Origin: Bombyx mori
Taxonomy: Eukaryota; Arthropoda; Insecta; Lepidoptera; Bombycidae
NCBI RefSeq assembly: GCF_030269925.1
Contig: NC_085112.1
Span: 12,401,501 to 12,465,500 of the forward strand
Direction of reading: 5' to 3'
DNA length: 64,000 nucleotides
Shown here: in pieces, positions 35,691-47,202 of the stretch
Layout: every line of letters begins with the position of its first letter
Numbering within the stretch: position 1 is the first letter of the stretch
Translations under genes and position numbers: made by a program
Notes under the pieces: generated by a model
Databases searched by the model: none
Told to the model about the DNA's origin: nothing
What the model saw: only the letters and a program-made list of their open reading frames with translations

Positions 35691-36345
35691 GTAATTAGTC
35701 CAGTACCTATCAACTTAGGTCGTGAGTATGTTCAGCTATATATGCAATGAATAAATAAAAATTTTATTCGGACAGAGCTACGTTAGCAGAAGGTTATAAG
35801 TACCCAAAAGTTTTCCTCGTCACCATTCTGGTCTTTAATCCGTTGTGATAAAACTTCGACCGCATATACCGATACAATATATGTTCGTAAATTCGCGTTT
35901 GTTAACGTAAGTGGCGATAGTGAATATTTACGAAGGTTTGCTGCGTACATAGTAAACAAGGGTTGTAAAACAACAGAACGGCTTTGGACGTGCCTCAGAG
36001 AGTTGTTTTTTTTTCTCTCAAACATACACCTGTTAAATTTGCGTATTAAGATATATTTTTCTACCACAAGGTAGGTACCACAAGGTACCTACAAAGGTAA
36101 ATCAATTTTTATATTAAGCATTGCTTTTAATTTAATGTATCGAAAACGGAGAAGGAAGCTACGCTAACTTATTGTGATACGGATGGTCAATGAAAACAAA
36201 ACTCAAATGACTAAAATCAAAAAGATTCAGATCAAAATCAACAGAATCTTCATTTCATTCTAGAGACAGAGAGCACTTTTAACTACTTCGAGTGTTTAAT
36301 TTGACCTTTTTTTTTCATGTTACTATACCCGATATACTATATACG

Positions 36346-36417
36346 GAGGACAGAGGTGAATGGAGGAACATAGTCCTAACAAAAGTGCTCAGTAAAGGTC
36401 ACGACCCTCAGAAATGA
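36346..36417 (+). pseudogene. RTE-like LINE C-terminal remnant
   Basis: Twenty-three codons read EDRGEWRNIVLTKVLSKGHD and then PQK before TGA. The pattern DR..W...V and a terminal HDPQ(K/Q) stop matches the fragment at 57412-57680. A GA-rich tail follows. Confidence 0.55.
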
Positions 36418-39033
36418 GGAATACGACGCACAGAGGAGGAGGATACCCGAGGTTTCGAACGTTATACAATTTTCGTGGTCACGTTTTCACCCAAAATCTG
36501 GTATTATTGAGCTCTTCAATTAGAACCAAAACGGTCTATGTGACAAAAGCTAAAACACAAGAATATTAAATTTAATTCCCGCTTCGGAGGATTTGTGGTA
36601 AGCTTCTGTTCACTGTACGGCAGCTTAAGGTTTGAATCTGCTGGTCAATTTGTGTGAAGCGCATTATCCTGCTTCGGCTTTATTCAACCACACTATCCAG
36701 TAAATGTATACGAGTATATTGTGCTCTTAATTGTATCGAAATATCCGCAGCCTAAATTTTAAGATATCTGGTACTAAGATACTCTCGCCATAGGAAATTT
36801 GGTAGTATAATCTTTTTACGTAATAATTATCTCTTAGATGTGTTAGATCTATATGGCATAATAAAGTTGGTAAGCCCGCTAAATTCTAAAGTGTAACTAT
36901 TGGTGGTGCCTATTTATGATTGGATGTAGGTATGCATTCTGATTTAAAGAAAATTATAGCATTTATTCTGATGAATATACATAGGTTTTGATCTCATCTC
37001 TCAAAGCGGGTCGATGTTGCCATCAGGTCAGGTAATCTGATCTGATCAGCTCGTATTATTATAAAATAGTATTTATATGTAATTTTATTATTATATTCAT
37101 TATTTAATCAAATAGTAAATTTATTTTAAAAAGTAGATAATGTATTATATAATTTATTACAAACACAACATAAATTGTAATCGTAATATTGCGAAAATTT
37201 AACTTTTCTTCTAATTAAATTTCCGTGAAAGAAACACAGAACAAACAAAATTGATCTCATTACAGTAATTACAAAAGTTATAGCCAGTACAAGAAACAAA
37301 AGTTATCGCAAACTTTTAAATAAATTTATGCGCAGCTTCCCTTATATAAGTCAGCTTATATTTAACAAATCCCAAAAAAAATACATTTTTCTTAAAGCAA
37401 TACGAATTGTTTAAATATGTAAATGGAGAAAACAAAATATTCCATCTAAAAGGTAACGGGAAAGTAAACCATATTAAGGAATTCGGATAATAAATGTACT
37501 CACAGAATGCGATGAGAAAAAAACAAATTTGAAAGAAAACACATTTTTTGCCCTAACATATTTCTTGTAACACAAAAACATAGTGAAATAAATGTTACAT
37601 TTCTAACGCACGCTACTCTTCCCCGTCTGGTTACTTTCAAGAAAGTACCTTATGAAGCTGACGAATAATATGATATATACTTTATAGAAAATTATACCGC
37701 ACGTGTAATGCGACCAAGTATTTTTTTAGTTCAGGTACAAGTTCTAAAAAAATACAATATAAGCGCATGCACAGGAATAAAATAATTTTCATAATATTAT
37801 TTACACAAGTGATTGTTAACGAGCTTTACAAAATACTGACTAATTCATTCCATAAACGAATTGCGTAAACTATTTGAGATTAATTTAAACTAGAAACATT
37901 TTAAAACTAATCAATTTGAAAAACTTAGTTTGTATATTCGCGTCGAAGCCAGAATTACTTTCAGCTAACCGATCACCTCATAAGCGGTAGCTGTCGCTTA
38001 AAGACTTCGACAGTACCAGGACCAACACTTTTTTCAAATCTGTGGAAACAGTATTCATTTCAACACATGCCAGAATGCTGCAAAAAGTATAGTTGTTGAG
38101 TTCATCTAAATAAGATTTTTTTTACAAGTTTATTGTAATTTGCTTGCATGGAAATTCCTGTTCTTTTTTTCAATCAGAAATATGCCGATTTGAAAACAAA
38201 TCGGCTCCGCACTAATGATCATTGTTCGCCACAATTCCAGCACTCCCATCAAGATTTAATTTAGCCTGAACGAATTGTGATGAAGGGAAAGTCTCCTCAC
38301 GCCATCGGAAACAAATAACATTCAGATCACGTTGCGAACAAAGCGTCAACTTCAGGCCGGGCCGATTCGGACTGGTTAATGAAGTTAGCCAGGATCGGTG
38401 GAGCACGCTTCCAAAATAACTAAGCCTTAAATTACATGGATTTGAGGCACCCTTTGTGTAGTTAATGTGTTTACTAAATTCAATTCATATCTCAGTCTGT
38501 GCCATTCTACCCTTTTAGATTGTTCGAAAAATAAAATTTTCTGATTATTTGGAAGGTTCCTGCTATTTTTGTATATTAATTTGGTGTTTTTAACACATAT
38601 TTTTTAGCTTGACCAGTATCTTCTGTCCATTTGTGTATGTAACGGGTTTCTTCAATGTTCTTTTCACGAACTCCAAACGCCTGATTAACTTGAAAATTTT
38701 GCTTGACTGCTGACAATCTATTAGTTTAATTTTTTTAGCATAATTTGACCAGGATTGACCGAGATAAAAACATATTATATCGGCTTGTCATTTAAGCGTG
38801 TTTTTGTAATTTTAAGCCATTAAAGATAGCATTTACCTGTTGAAGGATAAGGAAACGGAAGATTTTTCTCTACATCTACAATACGTTCAAATAACACACG
38901 TGTCATTTGATCTTGTGTCGATCGTCGGAGTTTGGATGCCAAATTTTTTTAACAGAAATCTTGACGACCACTGCTAATCCAATTCAAGCTTAGAGCATGT
39001 TGCTTCTGAAGATTATTTCGAACTCTTAAGTCT
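36418..39033. other. 2.6 kb of AT-rich intergenic DNA
   Basis: The longest stretch in the window with no recognised repeat or gene. Short frames (for example 38212-38406 minus) show no motif. Confidence 0.55.
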
Positions 39034-39270
39034 TTTTTTTTATTGCTTTAATGGGTGGACGAGCTTACAGCCCTGGTGTTAAGTGGTTACTGGAGCCCAT
39101 AGACAACTACAACGTAAATGCCACCCACCCCGAGACAAGTTCTAAGGTCTCAAGTATGTTACAACGGCTGCCCCACCCTACAAACCGAAACGCATTAATG
39201 CTTCACGGTAGAAATAGGCAGGGTGGTGGTACCCACCCGCGCGGGCTCACAAGGGGTCCTACCGCCAGTA
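39034..39270 (-). mobile_element. Bm1-type SINE tail
   Basis: T run at 39034, several small deletions, ends CCTACCGCCAGTAGG. Confidence 0.8.
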
Positions 39271-39575
39271 GGAAGTAAAAAAAGTAAAAAAAATTAACAA
39301 ATATTGTACGACTCTCGTCGGATACAAACGGTGAGAAGTTTACATGTAATAAATTCAAAAACACCTTCGGTTCAGTTACCCGAAATTTTAATATCCAACT
39401 TCGGTAATAAACTTCTCGTTCCGAAGCCGGGAACAGCCCGTATTTTTCTCAGCGAACATTTTTATCGTTCTTCTCTTGTTCAACTGGCATCGTAAACTTG
39501 CGAATAGGTTTGGAGGTGAGCGCCTATTTTTTATTTTTTTGACAAAGTCCAAAAATATTAATAATAACTTTTTTG
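39271..39575. other. Intergenic DNA
   Basis: Nothing recognised; a 63-codon frame here is unremarkable. Confidence 0.45.
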
Positions 39576-39846
39576 TTTTTTTTTATTGCCTTTGTAGGCA
39601 GACGAGCATACGGCCCCCTTGATCGTAAATGATCACCATCGCTCATAGACGTCAGCAATGCCAACGGCAGAGCCAAGCCGCTGCCTACCGTTAAGTACTC
39701 TCCGCAAGCCTCGTTTGAAGAAGGACATGTCATAGCGCTCGGAAAACATCGTGGAGGGGAGTTTTTTCCAAAACCGGATGGTACGTGGCAAAAAAGATCT
39801 TTGGAAACGCACTGTCGATGAAAGCAGCGGTTCCAGATAATATGGA
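39576..39846 (-). mobile_element. CR1-like LINE 3' end, frameshifted
   Basis: Matches the end of 35261-35690: GCCGCTGCCTACCG, CATAGCGCTCGG, GGTACGTGGCAAAAAAGA. The coding part is out of frame, so this copy is dead. Confidence 0.75.
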
Positions 39847-40052
39847 TAATAACTAATAATAACAATAGCTAATACTAGATTTTGAATTATCCCTATGATT
39901 TATTACTATTATCAAGGTGGTATATACTACCACATACGTGAACAAGTTATTATTAAATGGGTCTAAGTCGCATATTACTGATAAACCATTGAAAAGTGAC
40001 TTGGATTCACTTGCAATATACGAGCTATCATTTAACGATACTTTTACATGTC

Positions 40053-40395
40053 AGAGAAGTCACAATTATTAACACCATCATCAGACATCGTAGGGGCAAA
40101 TAGGGTGATCGACTAAGAGTAATATTGAGTACACCAATCACGCTTGTTGTCTTAGAACAATTTAGAAATCTTCTCTTGACGTTAGCAAACGAAAACGAAT
40201 GACAGTTCTTAGGACGGAGGCACCGCTCCTCAAGAAGGCTGCTTGGTAAATGTGATGGCGTCTACGCTACATCGGCTAGGCTCTGTCGTAGCACGAAGTT
40301 AGCCGAGTTCCGACGATACCCCAATCGTGCTGCCATCCCTCGGGAATCGTGCTGCGTTTCGTTTATATACCAAACTAATGACCGTATCCGACATG
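40053..40395 (+). repeat. Unclassified repeat family Y, copy 2
   Basis: Uninterrupted copy of 18612-19036. It carries an extra block (GACGGAGGCACCGCTCC) and a short internal repeat of AATCGTGCTGC near its right end. Confidence 0.7.
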
Positions 40396-40409
40396 CACGA
40401 TATAATTCT

Positions 40410-40820
40410 TTGTTTTTCTATTGCACTCTTGTGATTTTGGTTGGATGCACGAGTCATAGTGCATCTAGTTTAAGTGGTCACAGGAGCTGATAAAAACCAC
40501 CACGTGAATAATGGAGAAATGAGATTGAAGTATCAAATGTGTTGTATTGTTGCGTTTTGGTAATTGAGCGTGGACTGTATTTATTGTTTTGAGATATTTA
40601 TTGTACCTTTACATGACAAATTAAGGACTTAATATAAGAGAAATATAAAATTGATACGTTGCTCTTGACGGCTGGATTTGAGAGAGATTGGAAGAGAAAG
40701 AGTGTCATGGCGGACGTCATTCGCTGACATTTTTGCGTTCAGAAACTGAACAGTTTAAAGGACGTCCCATCCTTTAAATCAGAAGCCATGACTGCTTCGC
40801 GGCAGATATAGGCATGGACC
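40410..40820 (-). mobile_element. Ancient Bm1-type SINE, interrupted
   Basis: A degenerate 3' part at 40410-40510 (TTTAAGTGGTCACAGGAGC) and a later part at about 40760-40820 (ACTGCTTCGCGGCAGATATAGGC) are separated by about 230 bp of other DNA. Confidence 0.45.
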
Positions 40821-40854
40821 ACCAAGATAGTCATCAGACTATCCATGCCATCTT

Positions 40855-40970
40855 ATTCTTCTTCTTCTTCTCCATCGCTCCCTGCAATGGCTGAGGATCG
40901 TAACTCCGTTTCAGCTTGTCGACTGCCAGTCTCCATCGGTTCCGGTCAGTTGCCTGGTGTAGTGGATCTT
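40855..40970 (-). pseudogene. RTE-like LINE C-terminal remnant
   Basis: The minus frame reads ATDRNRWRLAVDKLKRSYDP then QPLQ, the DR..W...V...L pattern of RTE C-termini, and runs into a GAA microsatellite. No stop is retained. Confidence 0.4.
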
Positions 40971-41722
40971 ATAGTACGTACTAAATTCATTGGGCCCATT
41001 TTGTCGACTAATCCGTATTTGATACAAATCCTTGTTTCTGCCCCAAAACAAATTGATCTGATTTGCATGTTAAAATATTCTAATATACGCTGAAATGATT
41101 GAGTGTCAATTAGAATTTCGTAACAAAGTTTAATCTCGATAGATGAATCCAAATGAGGAATATTCAAACTAAGCTGATCTTCGTTGTGAATCTAAAATCG
41201 TTCCCGAAAAACCGTAAAGCTAATTGCTTCAGAAAAGCCATCAGGTTTATCCACGTCAATAAAGATTTGTTCACCGGTTGAAAAATTTAAATTCAACACG
41301 ATACCCGTAAAGCCTTCGGGGAACCCAAAAAACAAAACTACGATTTCATACTACGGTTATCAGTTGCAAAATTTCGATACTGGATCGCGGGTCAAACAAT
41401 GATCGAAATTTTGAATTGAATTTTTTTACGACGTGAATATTAATTAATTTTCGTTTCTGTTTTTTGCAGCTCTGAAATGAATAGTGGCTTTTATCTTTTC
41501 AATACTTAGTCACAGCGTTCACGTGTTTGGCGGAAAATTCAAAGTGTCTCTAGAGACACATATAAATGTGATCTGACAGGTGCCTAGACCACATCTCAGT
41601 TGTATTCTGAAACGGATGTTCACCATTTAAACTAGAATGTACGACTATACGAAAAAACATATAAAAACATATACAGTATAAAACCATTCTACCGTGGTTT
41701 CTCAACATCTCGCATCAAATAA
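40971..41722. other. Intergenic DNA
   Basis: Nothing recognised. Confidence 0.5.
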
Positions 41723-41729
41723 TGACGCA

Positions 41730-42266
41730 TTTTTTTTTATGATTGAACGAATACTGGTGGCCCGGAGGCCTTTTCAGTTTCACCAGGACAGGTAGGCGAG
41801 CAAAGGCTCAGCCAGGAGGGGTGGGATTTGCTAACAGCTACCCGAGCGCCTCCGAAGGAGACCTAACAACTCAAGAGCAGCTGCTTCGCGAATGAATCTA
41901 CTACCGGATCGGAATCGCGACCCGCTGAGAAGATCCGGCGAGAAACTCAGCGAGCTGATTCATGGGTTAGGTTGCACGGCGAACTCTTTGTCGAGTTCGA
42001 CGAGTACGGTTACCGGGGTCCCTAAAACTGCTCCTAGTGTTAGAGCTGGAGGTGTCTAATGCAAAGGTTCTTGGATCTGATGGATCCGTAAGGACGTGTC
42101 TAGGGCGTCATGACGGGCCTTATGCAAGTTTTGTAAAATGTCACCTTGTTCCGAAGGGACATTTTACTCCGCTTACAGATCATGGGATAGAGTCTACCGA
42201 GAATAAACGCGGCACGGTCACGGACTGATTATATATGCGGGCGGAATGTCATCGATGCATCCAGGG
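41730..42266 (-). mobile_element. Jockey-like LINE 3' end with internal deletion
   Basis: Flanked by TGACGCA at 41723-41729 and 42267-42273. It holds the 3' UTR and the last part of the reverse transcriptase gene, but GTGTCTAGGGCGT is joined directly to CATGACGGGCC, which are about 275 bp apart in the copies at 44254 and 48472. The gene is therefore broken. Confidence 0.85.
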
Positions 42267-42273
42267 TGACGCA

Positions 42274-43268
42274 AATTTATCAATCGTGCATAAATACGTT
42301 TTCAGATGAAATTATTCGTTAATCGCGGTAATCTTTTGGGAGCCCGTATAAAATACGTGTGCGCTAAATTCGCACGAAAGAGCTTCACTTAAGCGAATAT
42401 CGAAGCCTTAAACTCAAACGATAAATTTCTTTCTCTCATAACAAAGAAAGAAATGCGTTAAATAATTTTCAGTTTTCAGGTCAAGATGTTAACGTTATTG
42501 TTACCTCTTATTGATTGATCGAGTAGAAATTTATTATTAGTTACGTATCACGTATTTCCTTTCTTTTCAAAGTAGCTGACAGATGATTTGATTTTTGATA
42601 TTATTATAAAATTAATTCACTCATACCTATGTTTGAAAACGCATAGATGAAGACACACACTTACCCACACACATACACAATACAACACGCGTGCGTGCAC
42701 CCACAGACGCGTACATACACACACACTCACACGCATAATGACCTACTTAATTGATAACACCTAATGATCTCTCAACACTAGTCCGTGACATCTGTTCACG
42801 ACTTAACCTAACCTAATCTATCTTTAGAAAGAGGGAGTCTGGAGATCAGTAATACAGGTCTTTGAACCTAGTACAGACCAGCTCTTTCAAAGGCTAATAA
42901 AATAAATTAAAAGGTTAATCTCTATTTGTATTTGTACTATACCTTTAAGAGAGAAATAAATAAATTACTATTATTATTATAATCTTATCAGGCAAATGGA
43001 TCTACTGGAATGTTTTACTGATTAAACGGAGTGATTTACAGTCTCAAAGAGAACGGTAGTTTTAACGCCATGGCCTTTCGGTGTTTCCTGAACACTATGA
43101 CCAATCTTTGGTCGATTCGCTTGCCAGAGACCTGGTTGTGCCCCTGACGTTGACATCGTCCATGATGATGGCGATGACTAAGCTCTGTTAGGTATCTCAC
43201 AAAACATTATTAAAAAATGTATGTCACATGTAAGCTATAATTAAAATTCTATAGCACAGTACTATATC

Positions 43269-43270
<2 letters not shown>
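42274..43270. other. Intergenic DNA with a CA-rich tract
   Basis: No gene seen. An interrupted CA/ACAC-rich tract covers about 42650-42735. Confidence 0.5.
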
Positions 43271-43354
<84 letters not shown>

Positions 43355-43410
43355 GTCTCGTCTCGTCTCGTCTCGTCTCGTCTCGTCTCGTCTCGTCTCG
43401 TCTCGTCTCG
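43271..43410. repeat. Compound microsatellite: CT run then TCTCG run
   Basis: About 39 CT units to 43349 are followed by about 12 TCTCG pentamers to 43410, with a sharp switch. Open frames across it are artefacts of the repeat. Confidence 0.95.
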
Positions 43411-43457
43411 ATTTCGTCAACCAACTATCTCTATCGATTCCGCCCTGCAGCCTATAC

Positions 43458-43684
43458 TCTATACTAATATATAAATCTACAATAGTTTTTACGGATGTTC
43501 CCTTATAACTACTGAACCATTCATCCGATCGACTTGAAACTTGGTATCCATGTAGAAAATACATGAACTTAATGGATAGGCTAAGATTTATATGAGCGTT
43601 GGACTCCCTAATAATAATGACAATAAATAATATTATACATAATGTTCATTTTAAATGCCCAGCGAAGCGGGCGAGTACGGCTAT
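43458..43684 (+). mobile_element. Short Helitron-like element (second subfamily)
   Basis: TCTATACTAATATATAAATC start and GCGGGCGAGTACGGCTAT end; relative of 31185-31402 with the last base of CTAG changed. Confidence 0.6.
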
Positions 43685-44241
43685 ATATACATAATATGTA
43701 CATACATATAATTTAGCTTTGTCAATAGAAGTCATTAAAGTTAATATTAAAATGAAGTCGCTTGCAGAAACGAAGTAATTAATAATTATTTCTCATTAAA
43801 ACATTAAATCGTTCAGAATATTGTTTTGATCGAGGAAATGTTAATTAGTAATGAAAATTGTGAATCTAATTTTAACAACCTTTGGAACGGCTTATCTTTA
43901 GTAATAGCATATTATTAAATTGAATTTACAGTATAATATATTGTGTATGAAATATATGAATTGCACTCTATTCAGAAATGAAAATAAAAACGTTTCAGGT
44001 TTTTAATTTGATATTAACATAATGAAATAAATAATTTAAAAAAAAATCATCACTTGCTGAATGCCTTCATTGAATCAAAAATTAACGTCGGCGAAAATAG
44101 ATTGTTCGTGATAAAATTCGCAAAGTCAACAAATATAGCGGATAGTAATCTGCATACAAAAATTATTTTGCCACTGTAAATTGACTCTTAAGGATACGAG
44201 CACAAAGCCTGCTATTCACTGAATCGTTCCGCGATTCGCCT
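43685..44241. other. AT-rich intergenic DNA
   Basis: Nothing recognised. Confidence 0.5.
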
Positions 44242-44251
44242 ATTTGCGCTT

Positions 44252-44253
<2 letters not shown>

Positions 44254-44287
<34 letters not shown>

Positions 44288-45829
44288 ATTGAAAGTTTAC
44301 TGGTGGCCCGAAGGCCTTTCCAATTTCACCAGGACAGGTGGGCGAGCAAAGGCTCAGCCAAGAGGGGTGGGATTTGCTAACAACTGCCCGAGCGCCTCCG
44401 AAGGAGACCTAACAACTCAAGAGCAATTGTTTCGCGAATGAATCTACTACCGGATCGGAATCGCGACCCGCTGAGAAGATCCGGCGAGAAACTCAGCGGG
44501 CTGATGCATGGGTTAGGTTGCACGTCGACCTCTTTGTCGAGTTCGACGAGTACGGTTACCGGGGTCCCTAAGCCTGCCCCTAGTATTAGAGCTGAAGGCA
44601 TCTAATGCAAAGGTTATTGGATCTGATGGATCCGTAAGGACGTGTCTAGGGCGTCGACGGTGACTGGCTCCTGCATGATCAGGATTCGGGGAGTAGTCAG
44701 CGGCGGCAACGATAAGGCGATTATCATGACGCATAGCCTTATCGAAGTATCGTTCCGACGCTGACTTCATGTATTTCCGAATTGATTCGAGGCCCAGGTC
44801 GTCGTGTAGGTCAACGTTCCTCACGAACCACGGAGCCCCGACAGCTAACCTGCAAAAGCGGGATTGTAGGGATTGGAGGGTGTCTATGTGTGTGCGGGCC
44901 GCGTGAGCGAACACCACACTCGCGTAAGTCATGACGGGCCTTATGCAAGTTTTGTAAAGTGTCACCTTGTTCCGAAGGGACATTTTACTCCGCTTACAGA
45001 TCATGGGGTAGAGTCTACCGAGAATAAACGCGGCACGGTCACGGACTGATTTTATATGCGGGCGGAATGTCATCGATGCATCCAGGGTAACGCCCAGGTA
45101 CTTGACCTTCCTGGCCCAGGGTATGGGTTGTCTAAAGAGAGTAATCGGGGGTGTGAGATTCCTCCTCCTAATCCGGGAGGAAATCCGTGTGGAGCTTCCC
45201 CTCTGAAATAGCACCGCAGTACTTTTCGCTGGGTTGATGTCTATGCGCCATTTTCGGAACCACTGTCCTAGGGCTAGGGCTGCGCTCTGAAGCTTCTTCG
45301 CGATTAGGGACTTATTTCTACTAGAATAGTAAACAGTCGTGTCGTCGGCGAATAAAGCTAAATGGGTCGGCGGCGACCGGGGAATATCGTTGACGAATAA
45401 GCTAAATAGGAGGGGTGAGAGGACAGAGCCTTGCGGGACTCCAGCTGTGAGAGGTCGTGGGGAGGAGCGGGTTCCCTCGACTCGATATCGAAAAGAGCGG
45501 TTCGACAAGAAGTCCCGTATGATGAGCACGAGACTATCCGGCACGCCCATGTTGAATAGTTTGAAAATCAAACCATTGTGCCAGACTTTGTCGAACGCTT
45601 TTGCGACGTCGAAGAAGAGAGCTCCCGTGTATAACGGTTTTGGTCGATTAAGCCCCACAAGAATGTGCTCCGTGAGGCGGTGCACCTGTTGAACGCATGA
45701 GTGATTTGTACGGAATCCGAATTGTTCATCGATAAGAATGCCCTTGGATGAGACGAAGTCTCTGAGGCGTTTGTAGAGCAGACGCTCATACAGTTTGCCT
45801 AGAGACATGAGGAGGCTAATCGGGCGGTA
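44254..45829 (-). mobile_element. Jockey-like LINE, 5'-truncated, 12-bp target duplication
   Basis: ATTTGCGCTTCC occurs at 44242-44253 and 45830-45841, bounding the element exactly. The 3' end is a pure 31-T run (44254-44284). The insertion ends in the polymerase gene just upstream of the YRPIS motif. Confidence 0.95.
44513..45829 (-). pseudogene. Jockey-like reverse transcriptase, 5'-truncated, frame open
   Basis: From RPISLLMSLGKL the frame runs without a stop to TAA at 44513. It contains FFDVAKAFDKVWH (first catalytic Asp), GVPQGSVLSP and LFADDTTVYY (catalytic Asp pair, residues 153-156 when counted from MSLG), then the thumb and a post-RT region ending RRTRQRGRRAT. Endonuclease, ORF1 and the N-terminal fingers are lost by 5' truncation, so no normal start codon exists; the Met used by ORF finders is internal. 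It differs from the 48472 copy at scattered positions and by a two-codon indel near the C-terminus. Confidence 0.9.
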
Positions 45830-46003
45830 ATTTGCGCTTCCATGATTGGGCCTGCATTATACAGAAAGTACATAAACGTTATTATACAATAAATTCGATT
45901 TCGATGAAAATTTCAAAGGAAAATATGTATTTTAAACAATGATTATTAAGTTAGATTATTAAGTTGGTTATTGTATTATTATTGTATTACTACTGTTGTT
46001 TTA

Positions 46004-46167
46004 TTACTGGTGGTAGGACCTGTTGTGAGTCAGCGCGGGTGGGTACCACCACCCTGCCTATTTCTGCCGTGAAGCGGTAATGCGTTTCGGTTTGAAGAGT
46101 GGGGCAGCCGTCGCCGCGTCGTAACTGTACTTGAGACCTTAGAACTTGTATCTCAGGGTATCTCAAA
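46004..46167 (+). mobile_element. Bm1-type SINE tail, 3'-truncated
   Basis: Begins TACTGGTGGTAGGACC but stops after the CTTGTATCTCA block, with no A tail. Confidence 0.75.
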
Positions 46168-46356
46168 AAACACGACTCACATGACATGCGGCGTTACCTC
46201 GCTCTGAGGCGTTCCATTTAAGGCTTGAAGTGCAAGCGAGAGCGCTCAATGAGCGACAAAGGACACAAACGGCCTCCGCTTTCGGCAGCATTCGACATCT
46301 GTCTCTCTCCTACTTGAGTGAGCAATGCATCCGCGTGGACAGCTGCTACACAATAA

Positions 46357-46966
46357 TGCGGAGTTTACATTACGAAATTAGTGTCATGCATGTTGCACTC
46401 AGTTGCACGAAAGTAGTTTCGATATATGCGAAAGTAATTTCGTTAAAAAATTAGTGTCGTGAAATCCACAGTATCGCAGTAGCCATGGCGCCGTCAGCAT
46501 CAAAGCTATATTTTGCTATATTCAATGTAGCTAAAGAAATGCTTATATATATATGCTTCTTTTAGATATTGCATCTCCATGGCTTCCATAATTATTTTGT
46601 AGGCAGCATCTCGGGCATCCCTATTTTTATATTGTAGGTGTTTCGGGTCCCAGAGACACTCTTGTCGCTGATATTCATTAATGAATTGTATTTTTTTTTC
46701 TGTACTCCATCGTTGGTTTGACATTTTCAAGGCTTGAAGCGCGTCCGAACTAACAATACACACGTCCGCACAGCGCAGGTCCTTTCGCGACGTTAGTTTC
46801 ACGTCGCGTTTACACTATGAAATTAGTTGCATGACATTAACTTCACCAAAAAATCGCGAAATTAATGCATGCATTACGAAAGTATTAAATTACACGTGAA
46901 ACTGTTGGTAAAACTAATGTCACGAAATTAGTTTCATGCCACTAATTTCGTAATGTAAATTCACCA
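46357..46966 (-). mobile_element. Harbinger-like TIR element carrying a MADF ORF
   Basis: The ends are inverted repeats: TGCGGAGTTTACATTACG at 46357-46374 and TGGTGAATTTACATTACG as reverse complement of 46949-46966, with pairing continuing through AAATTAGTG. Both ends are flanked by TAA (46354-46356 and 46967-46969), the 3-bp target type of PIF/Harbinger elements. The ACGAAATTAGT motif recurs inside both ends. Harbinger relatives often encode a DNA-binding partner protein with a MADF or Myb domain, matching the ORF inside. There is no transposase, so this is a non-autonomous derivative. Confidence 0.75.
46506..46724 (-). CDS. MADF-domain protein, partial
   Basis: From MSNQRWSTEKKIQFINEY the frame reads into the MADF core: FINEYQRQECLWDPKHLQYK, then NRDARDAAYKIIMEAMEM. 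LWDP followed by Y+NR and an A...I pattern is the recognisable signature of MADF, a Myb-related DNA-binding fold of Adf-1-type regulators and Harbinger accessory proteins. The domain normally runs about 85 residues; only the first half to two thirds is here, followed by low-complexity YIYKHFF and a stop at 46506. An upstream Met (46802) would add 26 residues; I prefer the inner Met because the domain starts just after it. The frame lies on the minus strand inside the TIR element, and its loss of the C-terminal part suggests the element deleted its centre, including transposase. Confidence 0.65.
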   Translation of the reverse strand: MSNQRWSTEKKIQFINEYQRQECLWDPKHLQYKNRDARDAAYKIIMEAMEMQYLKEAYIYKHFFSYIEYSKI

Positions 46967-47202
46967 TAATACATTTACAAGTTTTCGTCAAGTATGAAGT
47001 TCAGTGAAAAGTGAATGTGGTGTCAATTGTTTATAGCAACGATAATTGCGATAATTGAAAAATGAAACCATTCCATCAGTATTTTCTTATGACGTTGTCA
47101 TGTTCAACTATCGTCAGTAAACCGACTTTGCAGACAACCGATTTTTTTTAGATACCTTCTTGTTCCTGGAACACATAATTACGTATTAAATTTATTTTTA
47201 TT

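Noticed and set aside
42346..42390. GTATAAAATAC as a TATA box
   Set aside because: The nearest initiator-like word is about 40 bases away and no donor or ORF follows.
43350..43410. Regular short repeats resembling a CRISPR array
   Set aside because: Pentamers without spacers in an animal genome; a microsatellite.
43224..43564. Open minus-strand frames encoding Arg-Glu and Asp-Glu-Thr-Arg-Arg repeats
   Set aside because: They are translations of the CT and TCTCG microsatellite; there is no non-repeat domain.
45339..45692. 117-codon plus-strand ORF, present again at 49536-49889
   Set aside because: It is the antisense shadow of the reverse transcriptase gene; its conservation follows from the LINE copies.
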